Below are positions 22,200 through 34,136 of a stretch of DNA of 64,000 bases, one piece after another (position 1 is the stretch's first letter; every line of letters starts with the position of its first letter). The stretch lies in assembly GCA_028583605.1 (NCBI GenBank), contig CM053330.1, positions 19,121,539 through 19,185,538 of the forward strand. Reading direction: 5' to 3'. This DNA is from Dastarcus helophoroides. Taxonomy: Eukaryota > Arthropoda > Insecta > Coleoptera > Bothrideridae. The position numbers and the translations under genes are program-made. The notes under the pieces are model-generated. The model was given only the letters and a program-made list of their open reading frames with translations, searched no databases and was not told the DNA's origin.

Positions 22200-25100
22200 A
22201 TTTCTTTGTCTTTTTATTGTATTTGTTAATTTGTTTTTAATGTACTTTACAAACAAAAAATTATATAGAAATTATGATAATGATATTATTTAAGCTGTTC
22301 CAGGTCACTTCAGTAATGAAGTACTTTATATAACTGTATTCAGAATGAAATGAAGATTCATTTTTAGCGCAGAAAATGGGGGGGTTATAATTTAAAAAAA
22401 GAGGGAGGGAGAATGGTTTCTTCAGAGTAGTAGCAACCACCAAGATTTTAAGGACGCATTATACGAGGGTAAATCAAATATTAACCGGAATTTCTATCAT
22501 ATTGCCGTAACACATGTTAGGTGAGGATATCACGTGACATCCTGTGTTCAAGCGAATTCCGTTCTCGCCATTCTGTCGTTTACGAAACATTCATGAAAAT
22601 CGGTTTAGCCGTTTACGAGATTAACCCGGACAAACCGATAGACAAAAATTCTAAAAACACTTCTGCAGGTTTTTAATAAAATTAACAAAAACTAAAAATA
22701 TAAATATTTTGAAATAATAGTCAAAGATTTCAATTTTATTAGTATAGCTTTTCTGCATTTGAAACGTTAATAAACTTGCAGAGAAATGGTAGATAACCAT
22801 AAAATAAGGACTAATATATGTATATACACTAAATAATCTATTTTATATTAATTTTAAGTTTTATGTAATCTGTTAAATGTTATATCTCAAAATAATGCAC
22901 GATGGTATATTAGCATTAGCAATGTTGCGTAATATTAAATTCGCGGTCAAATATTACGTGCTAACATATGACTATCCCATTACTGACCTGCATTTATTAT
23001 TATCCTATTCAGTATGTATATGTATGTAAAGTATGTATGTCTGACGTTCATGAATAAACACGTGGAGATATTAATTGTTTGCCTTAGTAATTTTTAATTT
23101 TTCTCTTACAAATTGATCTCTAAGGTACATCTAGACTTTTTCGCAGTTAGGGGGATCGCATATGACTGCCTAACATCCTAAAGTAATAATAAAAAACCGT
23201 AGAAATAAGTAATTGTGCATGTATGTAGCCGCGAGCGTTCACCCAAAGTAAAATTAGAATAAAGCTCTTCATGAACTTAAGATATCATCAATTTAGTTTT
23301 AACACAACCCTCCCTTTACAAAATACTGCGAACGTTGAATCAATTATAAATGTAAAATTATTATTTAAATAAAGGTAATTTAGTTCAACATATGCCATCG
23401 ACATTATAGGTTACTTCAAAAACTGTAAATATTTTATTATCATACTATTATTATTTTCTGTCAAGTTAAGTACCTCATGATGTATTTACACATTGCACCT
23501 ATTAGTTTCTTGGAGATTCCTTATTCCACTTTTTATTGTTGTTCTACATTGCTAATTCGGTCCATAAACCAACAATGGGATTAACATCTAAACCCGCTTC
23601 GTGATCCGTACCTCATTGCTAACATGCGAATCACGTCTCGAACTTCGAACCAAACCTCGTTCTGTAACCTCAGAGCGTTCCATTTTTTTGCGCTGAACAG
23701 CAGCATAGTAAGTACAAACGATAAAGCATAAGCCGGTCCAAATCTGTGCAAAGCCGTTACTCATCCATCCTTTTATGCGACGCTGAAAAATCGATAAGAC
23801 GTGGGGCTTGGCGCGCCTACTTGTCAGCAGCTTAGGTTCGCGACGAGGTTCGGTTTACAACGTGGTTCAAGTCTGTACGGGGCTTTAGGTCCAATATACC
23901 CTATTTAAATGTTAATGCTTCTTGTCTGTAACGTTCTGAAACCTTGGTAAACCAACCACAATATTTGGTTACAGGGCGAAAGTGCTTAAGTGATAATTTA
24001 TCTATTTAAAATATTGTCTTATTTTCATCTACTGCAGAAAAGAGAAGAACATCAACAGCCTTTTTGGGCCCCCTTCTCATTTTGGCCCCTGTGCGGTTGC
24101 ATGTGCCTCGGTGTGGCTTTGATCTCAACAACATCGCCGAATTTTTAGGACACAAAAGATGAGGTTGATCAATCTACCAAATCAAATACCTTCAGCAACT
24201 AAATTATCTTTTTTAAATGTTGCCCTTGTTCAATAAAGGTGAAGCATTGTAAATAATATAATTTATCGTAAACACCTTGCTACTTTGCATAGAATGTGAC
24301 CTTTTAGGGTTTGAAAAACTTTGTTTATAAGATAATACATTTCTATTCGAAACAACAATAATAAGACAAATGATTTAATGTATTATTGATCTAGGAATTG
24401 CTTCTAGTGCAAAACAATGGAACAAAAAGTAAACAAATAGGGACGTAAAACATAATTAACATCCAGACATTTGTATGTAAACAAATTGAAATTTTTTAAA
24501 TTTACAGAATTTATTAACGAAAGACTAACAGTGATTTCGGTGGTCTTTCAGTAAGAAATACTAATTCTAGTTAGTTATTAGTTAATGTAGGTAGTTTTTT
24601 GTAGAAGAAGATGCGTAGAATATATCGCTGATAATAATCAATGGATTAAATCTTAATAATTTTAATTTTTGATATTACAATTGATTTAAAAATTTAAAAA
24701 AAACACTGTATCTCCTAGCTTAAAGTTTTCACATCTGTTGGCAGTCCCCATTACTGCCTAAATTTTTTGTTAAATAAAAGATTTTTTAGAGTTCGATAAA
24801 AAAAATTACTCCAACCAGCTTTGGTAAGTAACTGTATGTTTTAATCAAACCAAATTAAGTCTTAGCTCTCCAATCTGAATTGTAATTAACTTGAGAATGC
24901 CAACAAGATTTGCACCACAAATGTTTAAAGAACTCTTACAAGCTGCTAAATTTATTATTACTTGTTCTATGTAGCATTTAACATAGGTAATATTCATGAC
25001 CGTATTTGCACCAATTATAACAACCAGACATGTGGAGTCATTTTAATTAAAGGTTTGTTCTGTTCTTCCATTTAAGTGATTTCATGAAATGTATTTTAAG

Positions 25101-27650
25101 TGGAATATCCGCGATTAAGTCCAATTATATGATCATTTTGTATTCAAGACGTTTAAAAACCGTCAAACCTTTGTCAATGTCAGTATTTCCGTTTGCAGAA
25201 CGTCAATAAAAGTTACGACATTCACTTTGATTACACTGTACTTACACGTATTCCTCTAAATAACCCACACATCATGTGGGGCAAGGATCTATTTATACGT
25301 TAAAGATATTTTTGAGCAAATACATAATAATATATATTTTACTTATCGACGTTGATTTATTCTTATTATAAGTAAATTCAATTAACATAATCTTAAAAAT
25401 TTGAAAGTATAAAGGTTAATGAAATACTATTTTGGCTGCATACTGTTCAGATAAGATTGGCACAGATATTTTAAAAAATATCTAAAAGTAAAACACGTGA
25501 AACGTGTATGATGAATTCTAAAATCAAGTCTGTTTCAGATAGACTGTTTCAATTATAAAAATAATAACAAACCACTCCAAAGCTATAAACATAGAATTTT
25601 AGTAAAACGCAAAAATAGTATTTACAAATAAATAAATTTGTAAATTTTCAAAGAAGGCTGAAATTTGTCCACCCTTCTTAAGTACAAAGTTATCTGAAAT
25701 TTCGCTAAAGGTAAGAAATAAATGATGCAGTCTTTTCGTCTGCATATCCTACGGGAACTGTTTCTACGCTTTCAGTCCAGAAGTGCAAGCCGTATAGTGA
25801 CGGCGAACAAATTAAAATGTTTCCTCTAACATTTAGGTGTATGCTGTATGTATGCGGTCGACCCACATGTGTGTTAATATCGTGAAAGGTTAAACAAACC
25901 TAACGAAACCCAATTTTCCAGAGAGCACGAGCTTGTTCAGTGTTCGGATTTTTAAACTGAGAACCGATTATAACAAGTAAGAATAAACTGGGAACTTATA
26001 TAATAATAGATTTAAGGGGTGCCTATTTTTTTACCTTCACTCCCTCACCAGTAAGACCTCGTCTATGAAGAAGAGCTACGGTATTGCCTACATTACGAAA
26101 AAGTTTCTTATTTCGTTGCTGAACAACATGTAAAAAGTAAAGAAATAAATTTAACATTTATTAATTGGTCATTTGTCGAATTTATTAAGTTATTTAAAGA
26201 AACTAAAAAAAATAGAATTTCTTTTTTTTAGCCAATGTATTAATAGCATTTTTATGGAGAATTTAAAAATTCTACTTATTTCGATCCATGGTTTTACCAA
26301 ACGTCGCCACTACAACAAACTCACATTTTTTTCTCATTGCTGCCATGTTGCATTTTTGCAAGTGTATAAATGAAGGTAGGCCAAAAATGGTTGACAACCT
26401 ATGGTCTATCTATTGGGTATATACTTCAGTTTATGACAAAAAAAGGGTTAATTGATAAACATTGACACATAATTAGATAACATGCTTCCTCGAGAATACC
26501 TTGATGAGATTATACTTGAACATGAAGCAACGACATTGACCATGATACCTTTATCCTTTCAAACTAACCATAAAAATAGATTCTTAATTATATTTGAAGG
26601 CAGTCATGTCAAACACGCAGCTCGCCAATTATTTGGTATGCTACACTAGTCCAGATAATTGAAAAATAATTTGAATTATTACATTAAATTCATTTTAATT
26701 TGGAAAACAATTTCATCCGTATTTAGTCCATATATTTTGTTAGTTGCTTACAAGAGCAGTGCTTGTTAAGGAGATTCGATGGGAAGTAAACCTGGTTAAC
26801 ATTAAAAAAATAAATCTCTACGAGAAAGTTTGGATTCATACCGGGCGTTTTGTTACAATCGCCCCCAAAAATTATGACTTTGAGATATTTTACAAAAAAT
26901 TGGCGCTGACAACTGATAAACAATCGTGTATTTTAAAATGATCAGTACAGGTTGACAATTAGGCGTCATCTTGTAGTGTCCCATTCCTTTCTGAACTTTC
27001 TGTATAATGTTGTTGTAAGTTTTCTGGACTTTGATGATGTTGTTACAACATTGTTATACTTTTGTACGGATTGTTCTAGTGTTTGTTGAACCTTTGGGCC
27101 AAATTTACCGGTTACTTCTTGAGACATACAAACACGTAAGACAACAATTTTCCAGATAAAAATCTTCAAAAATATATAAAACTGTTTCTACTTTATCGAA
27201 CAAAATTCAGTCGATTGTTCAGCATCATTCATCAATAACTGTGATCACCAATTTTTTGTAAAATAGTCAGATATGATTGGTATGCATCCAAATTTTCTGA
27301 TGAGAGAGAAATCTTTTTAAATATTAGCAAGGTTTGCTTTACATGAAATCTCCTTGACTAGCATTGCCCATGTAGGCAATTTTCCTTTATTAATTGTGCA
27401 AGATGCCCAAATGTTTTTTGCTATAAATGTTTTTACTATAATATAACCATTCTGGTTTATGTGTGTAATTAATGAATACAATTTATAAATAAAATATTAG
27501 AACTGTTTATTTATATATAAATTATTTATTTTTGTAAAGTGTAGATTGAAAGAATAAGAATTTATTTTAAACATTTTGAAAAAAGGCAGTACCGATAGAG
27601 ATTTGAACACAGTCTACGGGGTGGTCTGGTACTCTCATATTTGCCCTATA
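22200..27650. other. Gene-less stretch
   Basis: I see no supported gene. A GC-richer patch at about 23570-23900 (CGAACCTCG/CGAGGTTCG-type phrases in opposite orientation) may be a decayed inverted-repeat element. TATG microsatellite-like runs lie at about 23010-23040. The segment at 22470-22650 resembles 6480-6560. The frame at 26966-27169 (minus) has no recognisable domain. Confidence 0.45.
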
Positions 27651-27658
27651 CAAATATA

Positions 27659-28605
27659 CAGTGTCTCACACTCAAAGTCGGAACCCAAAACTTACGAAAT
27701 GATTAAGCAAACAACGAACAAAATATAACGTATTGATAACTACATCTAAGTTGTAACCTAAAATTGTTACTTTAGGTGTTGTAGAAACCTAAGCAAAGCT
27801 AGTCGCGTAATGATATTAGCTCACATTTGCAAGTCGGACAGGCATAAACGGCACTTAATATTAGTTTTACTATTTGCGGCTAATAATTTTTCTAGCCACC
27901 TTTACTTTATTATTATTGCCTGTAGAAGTTGAGGCACAGAAGAGACCAATGAGTTTGCAGTATTATTGCATTCGCCTGCAATACATCCTTAAGCTGCTGC
28001 CGGTTGAATTTTGGCACTTCCTGATGCCCCTATTTAATTAATACCACAAATGTTTTACTGGACTAAGATCTGCAGATTTCAAAGGTACTTATCTAAATGA
28101 GAGCAGTTATACAGAAATCATTGGCGAACGAGATGAGTGATTTGTTAAGAATTATTGTCCTGATTCAACAAAAACGTGGATCGCAACCCAAAACTATCAG
28201 TATTTTGACACAAAAGGGTTTAAGGGTTTTAAAATATCAAAGTACACATATTGCTTCATGATTATTTCTATGAAATGCAAATGCCCTATCCCTGCAGCTG
28301 TCCTGCAACTTCAAAACAAAGACCATGTTTCGGTGTTTCTTCAAGATTTTTTAATTTCAATTCTCCGAAGGTTTTCTTCAATTCCTCACCAAACCGTCCT
28401 ATGCCTAAACATTTATATTTTATAAACATACTTTTTCGCAAACTTCAATCTTTGATGTCCCTGTTTTGACGAAGAAAGTTTATTTTTCGGCAATGCTTTG
28501 ATGATAGCCATTTTTATGTAATACAGTACGCATATTCTCTGATTTGAGGTCTTTTGCCAAGTACGTGGCTGCTTGTACGGTTAGTTTAAGTGCACTTACT
28601 CTTTT
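27659..28605 (-). pseudogene. Tc1-like transposase remnant, minus strand
   Basis: Read on the minus strand from the LINE boundary, the fragments give MRTVLHKNGYHQSIAEK (second helix-turn-helix), then RLKFAKKYVYK. Next come GHLHFIEIIMKQYVYFDILK, a QDNNS-like second catalytic D, and SADLSPVKHLWY at about 28085, where the expected E is K. Frameshifts and stops separate them. The downstream end reads TA then CAGTGTCTCACACTCAAAGT at 27657-27678, a plausible Tc1 terminus. The other terminus was not found across the LINE. Confidence 0.75.
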
Positions 28606-30826
28606 TTTTAAGTTTAATCCACTCACAAAGGGTAACCCCATTATGCTTTCAAAGCACTGCGAGTGAGATGCAGAAACAAGGATAGATGGCGATGAACCGC
28701 CCTCCTAAACAAGGACAGGTTGTAATTTTTGGGGAAAATTCCTTTCGGTAACAAGTTCCATAAATTGGAAGTTCTATAGAAAAAAGAGTCTCCGTAGACA
28801 GAAGTCCTCACTGTGTCAAGCTGGACCGCACAGGGATTTGCTGTCTCCGACTGTCTAGTACGCCTCGAGAATCTTGCCCTTGGGGGGATTAATCCTATTA
28901 GTTCCTGCGAGCATCTTCCATGATAGTACTTGTAGAAAAGAGACAAGTCACCAACCATACGCCTGTGTTCTAGTGTTTCGAGAGAATCGGTCAGACTCTC
29001 GTCATCAATTAGGCGAAGCGCTCTTTTTTGAATTGAATCCAAGAGAGGTAAAGTGTGTTTTGGGGCTGAACTCCAAAGATGAGAACAGTATTCTAGTGTG
29101 TCTTGAGCTTTTTATAATGTTAATAGCTGATGAGATGTGAAGTACTTTTTAGCTCTAAAAAGAAAGCCTAGCTTCTGAGAGGCGGATTTGGCAATGGCGC
29201 GCACATGATCGTCCCAAGAGATGTTAGTGCTTGCATTCACTCCTAGGATAGATAGATTAGATCCCATCGGAAGGATTTTACCATCCATTAGTACGTTTGT
29301 TGCAGTATTCCTTGATGTTTTCTTACAGAAAACCGCGGCCTGAGTTTTTGAAGCGTTGAAGTCAACCAAATTGTTCTTACCCCATTCCAGAACAATCTCG
29401 AGATCCCGATTAATTGTCTGTATCTGCTGTTCCCTTAGTCGATCCAAAGCAGCAATAGATAATGGTTTGTCGGAGAAAAAAGATGACACACTGTTACTAT
29501 CATTTGCGTAGCTGTATATAGGATTGAAAGTTGAAGCTAAGAGATCGTTTATGCGTAACAGAAATAGAGTAGGAGGCAGAACAGACCCCTGAGGCACCCC
29601 TGTGTTAATCGCAAATGTCTCGGATGAGATGCCATCGACGACGACCTGAAGAGATCTGTCAGCGAGAAAATTGGATCTCAAATGACAGAGTCCAGGAGAA
29701 AGACCATAAGATGTTAATTTGGCGAGAAGAGATCGGTGCCAGACTCTGTCGAAAGCCTTTGAAATATCCAATGCCGCAGTCCTAGCCTCACCATGTTTTT
29801 CCATAGCTGAGTTACAGATATGAGTAACATATGCCAGTAGATCGCCACTGGAACGTTGTTGTCTAAAACCGTATTGCCCGTCGGAGATGATACTATTTGC
29901 CTCTAGATATTTGAGAATCTCGATGTTGATAACCTTTTCCATCACTTTAGATATAACGGGTAACAAAGATATAGGGCAATAGTTGTTAACCAGACTCCTT
30001 TTTCCCTTTTTAGGGACAGGCTGCACTCTAGCAGATTTCCAGATGTTAGGGAATTCACCTTTGTTGTAAGAGAGTGTAAACAATTTACTTAGGACAGGAG
30101 TCAACTCTGGGACGCACTTCTTAAGAACAATAACGGGAATACCATCAAGGCCAGAAGCTTTCGAGGTGTCGAGCTCAAGGAGAATCTTCCTGATTGTGCG
30201 TTGTCTGAAAACAACTTCAGGCATCGAAGTGCCAACGTTAGGAAGAATAGGAGGGTTTGCGTTTCGAGAATCAATATTGGAATTTTCAGCAAACATTAAG
30301 GCTAACATGTCAGCCTTTTCCTTGGAGGTTTTAGCAATACTGCTATTTTCATCGAGTAAAGGTGGAAAATTTGAAGGTGTAAAATTATTTCCAATTGACT
30401 TTGCAAATCCCCAAAAGGACCTGGAACCGTTCGAAGAGTTGATAAGTCTCTGGCGCATTTTACGATCGAAATCACCTTTTGCCTCGTCAATAACGTGTTT
30501 ACAAAAATTTCGTGCATCTACAAATATGGTCCGAGTCTCGACTGAGGGATTATTTCGCCAGCGACGATATGCGCGATTTTTGCAGGAGATAGCCCGAGCA
30601 CATTTTTTACTGAACCAAGATTTACTGGAGGCAGACTTCTTTTGGGAGTGGGGAATTGAGCATTCCATACCAATAAGGATAGTTTCCGTGATGGATTCAG
30701 CGACTAAGGAAGGGTTGTCTGAGTTAAAGCAGACTTCCTGTCATGGAAAAGATGCAAAGAAGTCTCTTAATTCTTCCCAGTTTGCAGAGTTAAAGTGCCA
30801 GTTGTCTTAAATTCTCTTTAGTTTGG
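28606..30826 (-). mobile_element. 5'-truncated LINE (CR1/jockey-like), largest copy
   Basis: The copy runs on the minus strand from about 30826 to a short A-run next to 28606-28612. It carries the RT domain and C-terminal tail but no endonuclease, so it is 5'-truncated, as is common after target-primed reverse transcription. Shorter copies of the same 3' end occur at 14899-15219 and 61878-62065. The 3' end abuts a Tc1-like pseudogene. The clade (CR1, jockey or a relative) is not resolved. Confidence 0.85.
28641..30815 (-). pseudogene. LINE reverse transcriptase, broken
   Basis: A 518-codon frame (30668-29112) contains the RT: SKASGLDGIPV, VQPVPKKGKRSLVNNYCPIS, GQYGFRQQRSSGDLL, LDISKAFDRVWH (palm aspartate), NTGVPQGSVL and SYANDSNSV. 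In the last motif the first aspartate of the usual YADD box is N, which should abolish polymerisation. Upstream in frame lies a TGA (30741-30743) where W is expected in a SFPWQ-like context. A frameshift near 29110 leads to the C-terminal tail at 29042-28641, with KRALRLIDDESL and FFYRTSNLWNLLP. The protein would copy LINE RNA, but this copy cannot be active. Confidence 0.9.
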
Positions 30827-30894
30827 TGTAATACCCAACACTCGTATACATTTATAATAATTTTTTTTAAATTTACCGTATTACATTATTGTTT

Positions 30895-31811
30895 GCAAGT
30901 AGAATGCAACCTAGACTACAAATTCATGCAGCCCTTTAGGCGTGTATAGTGAATCATAGGTAGCTGAACTACCAACAGTTAAAAACACTGCCACCTAGCG
31001 AAGCGGGTGCTCTCTAGGAACAATTTCCCAGAAGACAAGGATTCTAATGCACAGACCATAGGTTTGAACATTTATTAGATTCGAAGTTTGGAAACCAAAG
31101 ACGGTTTCGATCTTGTTAAATCTCGTCAGTTTGGTATATCCAACTCGAATGCTAACAAATGTTCTGACAAGTAAGTACTAAAGAATTCACAGAAGTCAAG
31201 CGTGTGATTCTTAGTACTACCATCTATTGGTCCATAGAGAAACTATGGCCATCGCCAACAATGTCGTATGCAAGTAGAATGCAACCTAGACTACAAATTC
31301 ATGCAGCCCTCCAGGCGTGCATAGTGAATCATAGGTAGCTGCTGAACTACCAACAGTTGAAACACTGCCACCTAGCGAAGCGGTTGCTCTCTAGGAACAA
31401 TTTCCCAGAAGACAAGGATTCTAATGCCCAGACCAATAGATTTGAACATTTACTAAATTCGAAGTTTGGAAACCAAAAACCGGTTTCGATCTTGTTAGAT
31501 CTCATCAGTTTGGTATATCCAACTCGAATGCTAACAAATGTTCTGACAAGTAAGTACTAAAGAATTCACAGACGTCAAGCGTGTGATTCTTAGTACTACC
31601 ACCTATTGGTCCATAGAGAAACTATGGCCATCGCCAACAATGTCGTATGCAAGTAGAATGCAACCTAGACTACAAATTCATGCAGCCCTCCAGGCGTGCA
31701 TAGTGAATCATAGGTAGCTGAACTACCAACAGTTGAAACACTGCCACCTAGCGAAGCGGTTGCTCTCTAGGAACAATTTCCCAGAAGACAAGGATTCTAA
31801 TGCACAGACCA
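30895..31811. repeat. Tandem array, about 375-bp unit, 2.4 copies
   Basis: Units begin GCAAGTAGAATGCAACCTAG at 30895, 31270 and 31649, giving periods of 375 and 379 bp. The third copy stops after CACAGACCAT at about 31811. The units share CACTGCCACCTAGCGAAGCG and GGCCATCGCCAACAATGTCG and differ by a few percent. Similar ATTATTGTT phrases lie on both edges. This is a short satellite-like array. No coding frame is conserved between units. Confidence 0.92.
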
Positions 31812-32004
31812 TTATTGTTGTTAATTTTTTAATCGGCTTTCCTTCTTGTATATATGAATAATATCATGCACTATAGGTTCTTATTTGTACAATTTTGTCC
31901 ATTTTTGTATCAGATTTTCCAGCTTCATGATGTTGAATAACAAATTTTCATATGATGAAGGAACTCGGTAATTTTTTACCATATTTGTTTTCCTCGGGAA
32001 GCGT

Positions 32005-32125
32005 CAATTGCGTCCGGATTTCGCATTTATACGGCAATTGCCTCCGATACCACTCCCTGAACCACCGTCAGTTGCGTCCCAGCACGAAAACTGGCTTGTG
32101 TCAATTGCGTCCGGGTACGTAAAGC
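32005..32125. repeat. Four copies of a CAATTGCGTCCGG motif
   Basis: The motif occurs as GTCAATTGCGTCCGG, GGCAATTGCCTCCG, GTCAGTTGCGTCCC and GTCAATTGCGTCCGG at spacings of about 32-40 bases. It lies downstream of the MULE transposase remnant. Subterminal arrays like this often serve as transposase binding sites, so this may be the end of that element. Confidence 0.6.
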
Positions 32126-32437
32126 CAGGTCTACTCACAACGTTTTACTTTAATAAACATTGAAATACTCCTGTCTACAAAATCGTTTTATTTCAATCAT
32201 ACATAAATAATTATACACGTAAAAAATACAACAAGAAAATACATATTTATGCATTACAAAATAAATATTAAATAGGCAGGAATTTATATGAAACTTTTCT
32301 TACAAATTCAAATATGGTTAAACGTTTATTTAACAAATCGTTCATTGCCTCACGTAAAAAAAAATCTTTCTCTGCTACGGATTTTGATTTTTTTGTATTG
32401 CTTCTTAATTGCACATACACTTCACTTTGAATTCCTT

Positions 32438-33113
32438 TCAAAACTTCAATAAAGGTAAAAACGACTCACAGCCGTTGGTTGTTCTGTTTGTCAAATTTGA
32501 AAATTCTGCCCAAATTGAAGGAAGAAAAATTGCATCCTCAGACAGATACGTTTCTAACAGGTAATCGCAAAATTGTGTTGCTTTCTCATCTGCAGGGAGA
32601 ATAGCAATAATATAATTCGTAAAAACTTCAGACACTTGTGCGGATTTAACAAATGGAAGGCCAAAGAAGAATTTCAAAAAATTTCCCATCTCTGATTTGC
32701 TGCGGTATTCCTTTGAAAGCCCCAGGAACTGAATTTTTCTGTACCAGCTTTGCCCCAAATGGAAACGACATCGCCTGATACTTGTTTTTAAGAGAACTGA
32801 TTGAGCTGCGATATGAATCGATCTCTCAAAGTCCATAAATAGTTTTTCTGGCGAAAATGGAAGACCTTCCTTCAAACAGCTGTTCACCACATAATGAAAG
32901 CATTTTATATAAGTTTCTGTATTTTTGTTGGGAAGTACAAAATATACAAGTAGCACGTAGGAATCGCAGTACATGGCGTCGAAAGTAAAGAACTAGTAGA
33001 AGTACTTTGGGCAACTTTTAAAGGTGCCATCTACATAAATGTTACTTTCACGACACAACACTTGCAAGTTTTTCTTCGTTGAGAATCCCAAAATATTGTT
33101 CTCTGTTACTAAT
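32438..33113 (-). pseudogene. MULE-type transposase domain
   Basis: The minus-strand frame starts near NILGFSTKKN. It then gives NIYVDGTFKSCPKYFY (first catalytic D), a TAG stop at 32993-32995, YFVLPNKNTETYIKCF, PEKLFMDFERSIHIAAQSV (second D), CRFHLGQSWYRKIQFLGLSK (the conserved CxxH/HLxQ region), and near the end NRTTNGCESFLP (expected E). This order is that of the MULE transposase domain of Mutator-like elements, often paired with FLYWCH zinc fingers, which I do not see here. One in-frame stop and a missing N-terminus argue for a pseudogene. The 178-codon frame after the stop is well preserved, so the decay is not old. Confidence 0.85.
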
Positions 33114-33119
33114 TTATTT

Positions 33120-34136
33120 TCTTATTAAATAATACTAAAGTGTCTACCTACCTAGTTGTGTTATACAGATAAGGAAAATTTTTCATTGTCTATGTAAAAC
33201 GTTAAGAATTGTCCCTTCTATAGTTTTCTACGGCCGCTGAACGTATTCCCCTACATTAACGCAGCATGCTCCTATCTTCCAGTTTAGATGTTAGAAAAAA
33301 CTCGTCAAGAGTTTTACAGCAGACTGGAATATTCTTTAGCACAGTCTGGCGGTCTATTTGAGCTCCTTATATTGTAATGTTTAAAGAGTTAATATATTAT
33401 ATTCTTGATTAGAATTATTATTGATTTTGTTTAAGAAATCTTGTTTATTTATTTTGGTTATCAAAGAATATCAATTTTATTTTGCCTCAGACGTTGATTA
33501 AATGAACGAACTAAAAGAACAAATAGCATGTGGTACGCAAATGTTAATAAAAGTGTTACCTGCCAGTAGTAATCGCGTAACAAAATACGTTAAAAGCTAT
33601 GACATACTACTAAAATCTGCACCAGCACTGATCGCTGCGCTCTGAATCGTTTACACCGGTGTAGGAGAATACAAGGCGCCGCCCATCTATCCCACTATTA
33701 GCTCTCAATGTTAAATCTCTCATTAACATTCTTCCTATGGACAGTGTTTGACTTTCCTGATGTGTATAGCAATCATTACGTCATCTGTTAGAATCGGGTA
33801 TGAATTTTTGCAATGGTCCAGTACATATATGTAATATCCATATAAAAATTAGACAGGTAGGGAGGAATTTACTAATTTTCCCTTTCAGGGTTTATAATTT
33901 ATTATTATTACTGAAGTTAATTGTGATTAAATTTAGCTTATTTTGAAATTGATAGTAGTCATACACTATAATAATATGCCAATATGGATTTACATATTTC
34001 CACTCTTGTTGTAGATTATAACTTTCCCTATTTATATTATAAGTGAACATCTAATACTGTGTTGTATAGATTTATAACAATGATTCTTCATTGGTGTCTC
34101 TTGTCGGAGCAATATTTAACGTACTTTTTTTTACAG
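33120..34136. other. Stretch between MULE remnant and CGRRF1 exons
   Basis: The missing CGRRF1 5' exon(s) could lie here or further upstream, but I could not identify them. A 51-codon frame at 33501-33656 (+), starting MNELKEQIACGTQML, is open and not low-complexity, but I do not recognise it. No TATA box or other promoter element is convincing. Confidence 0.35.

Noticed and set aside
30166..30810. 214-codon open frame on the + strand
   Set aside because: It is antisense to the LINE reverse transcriptase, which shows clear RT motifs on the minus strand. The + frame has no recognisable domain.
30895..31811. CRISPR-like array
   Set aside because: The units are 375 bp with no short repeat/spacer structure, and the host is a eukaryote.
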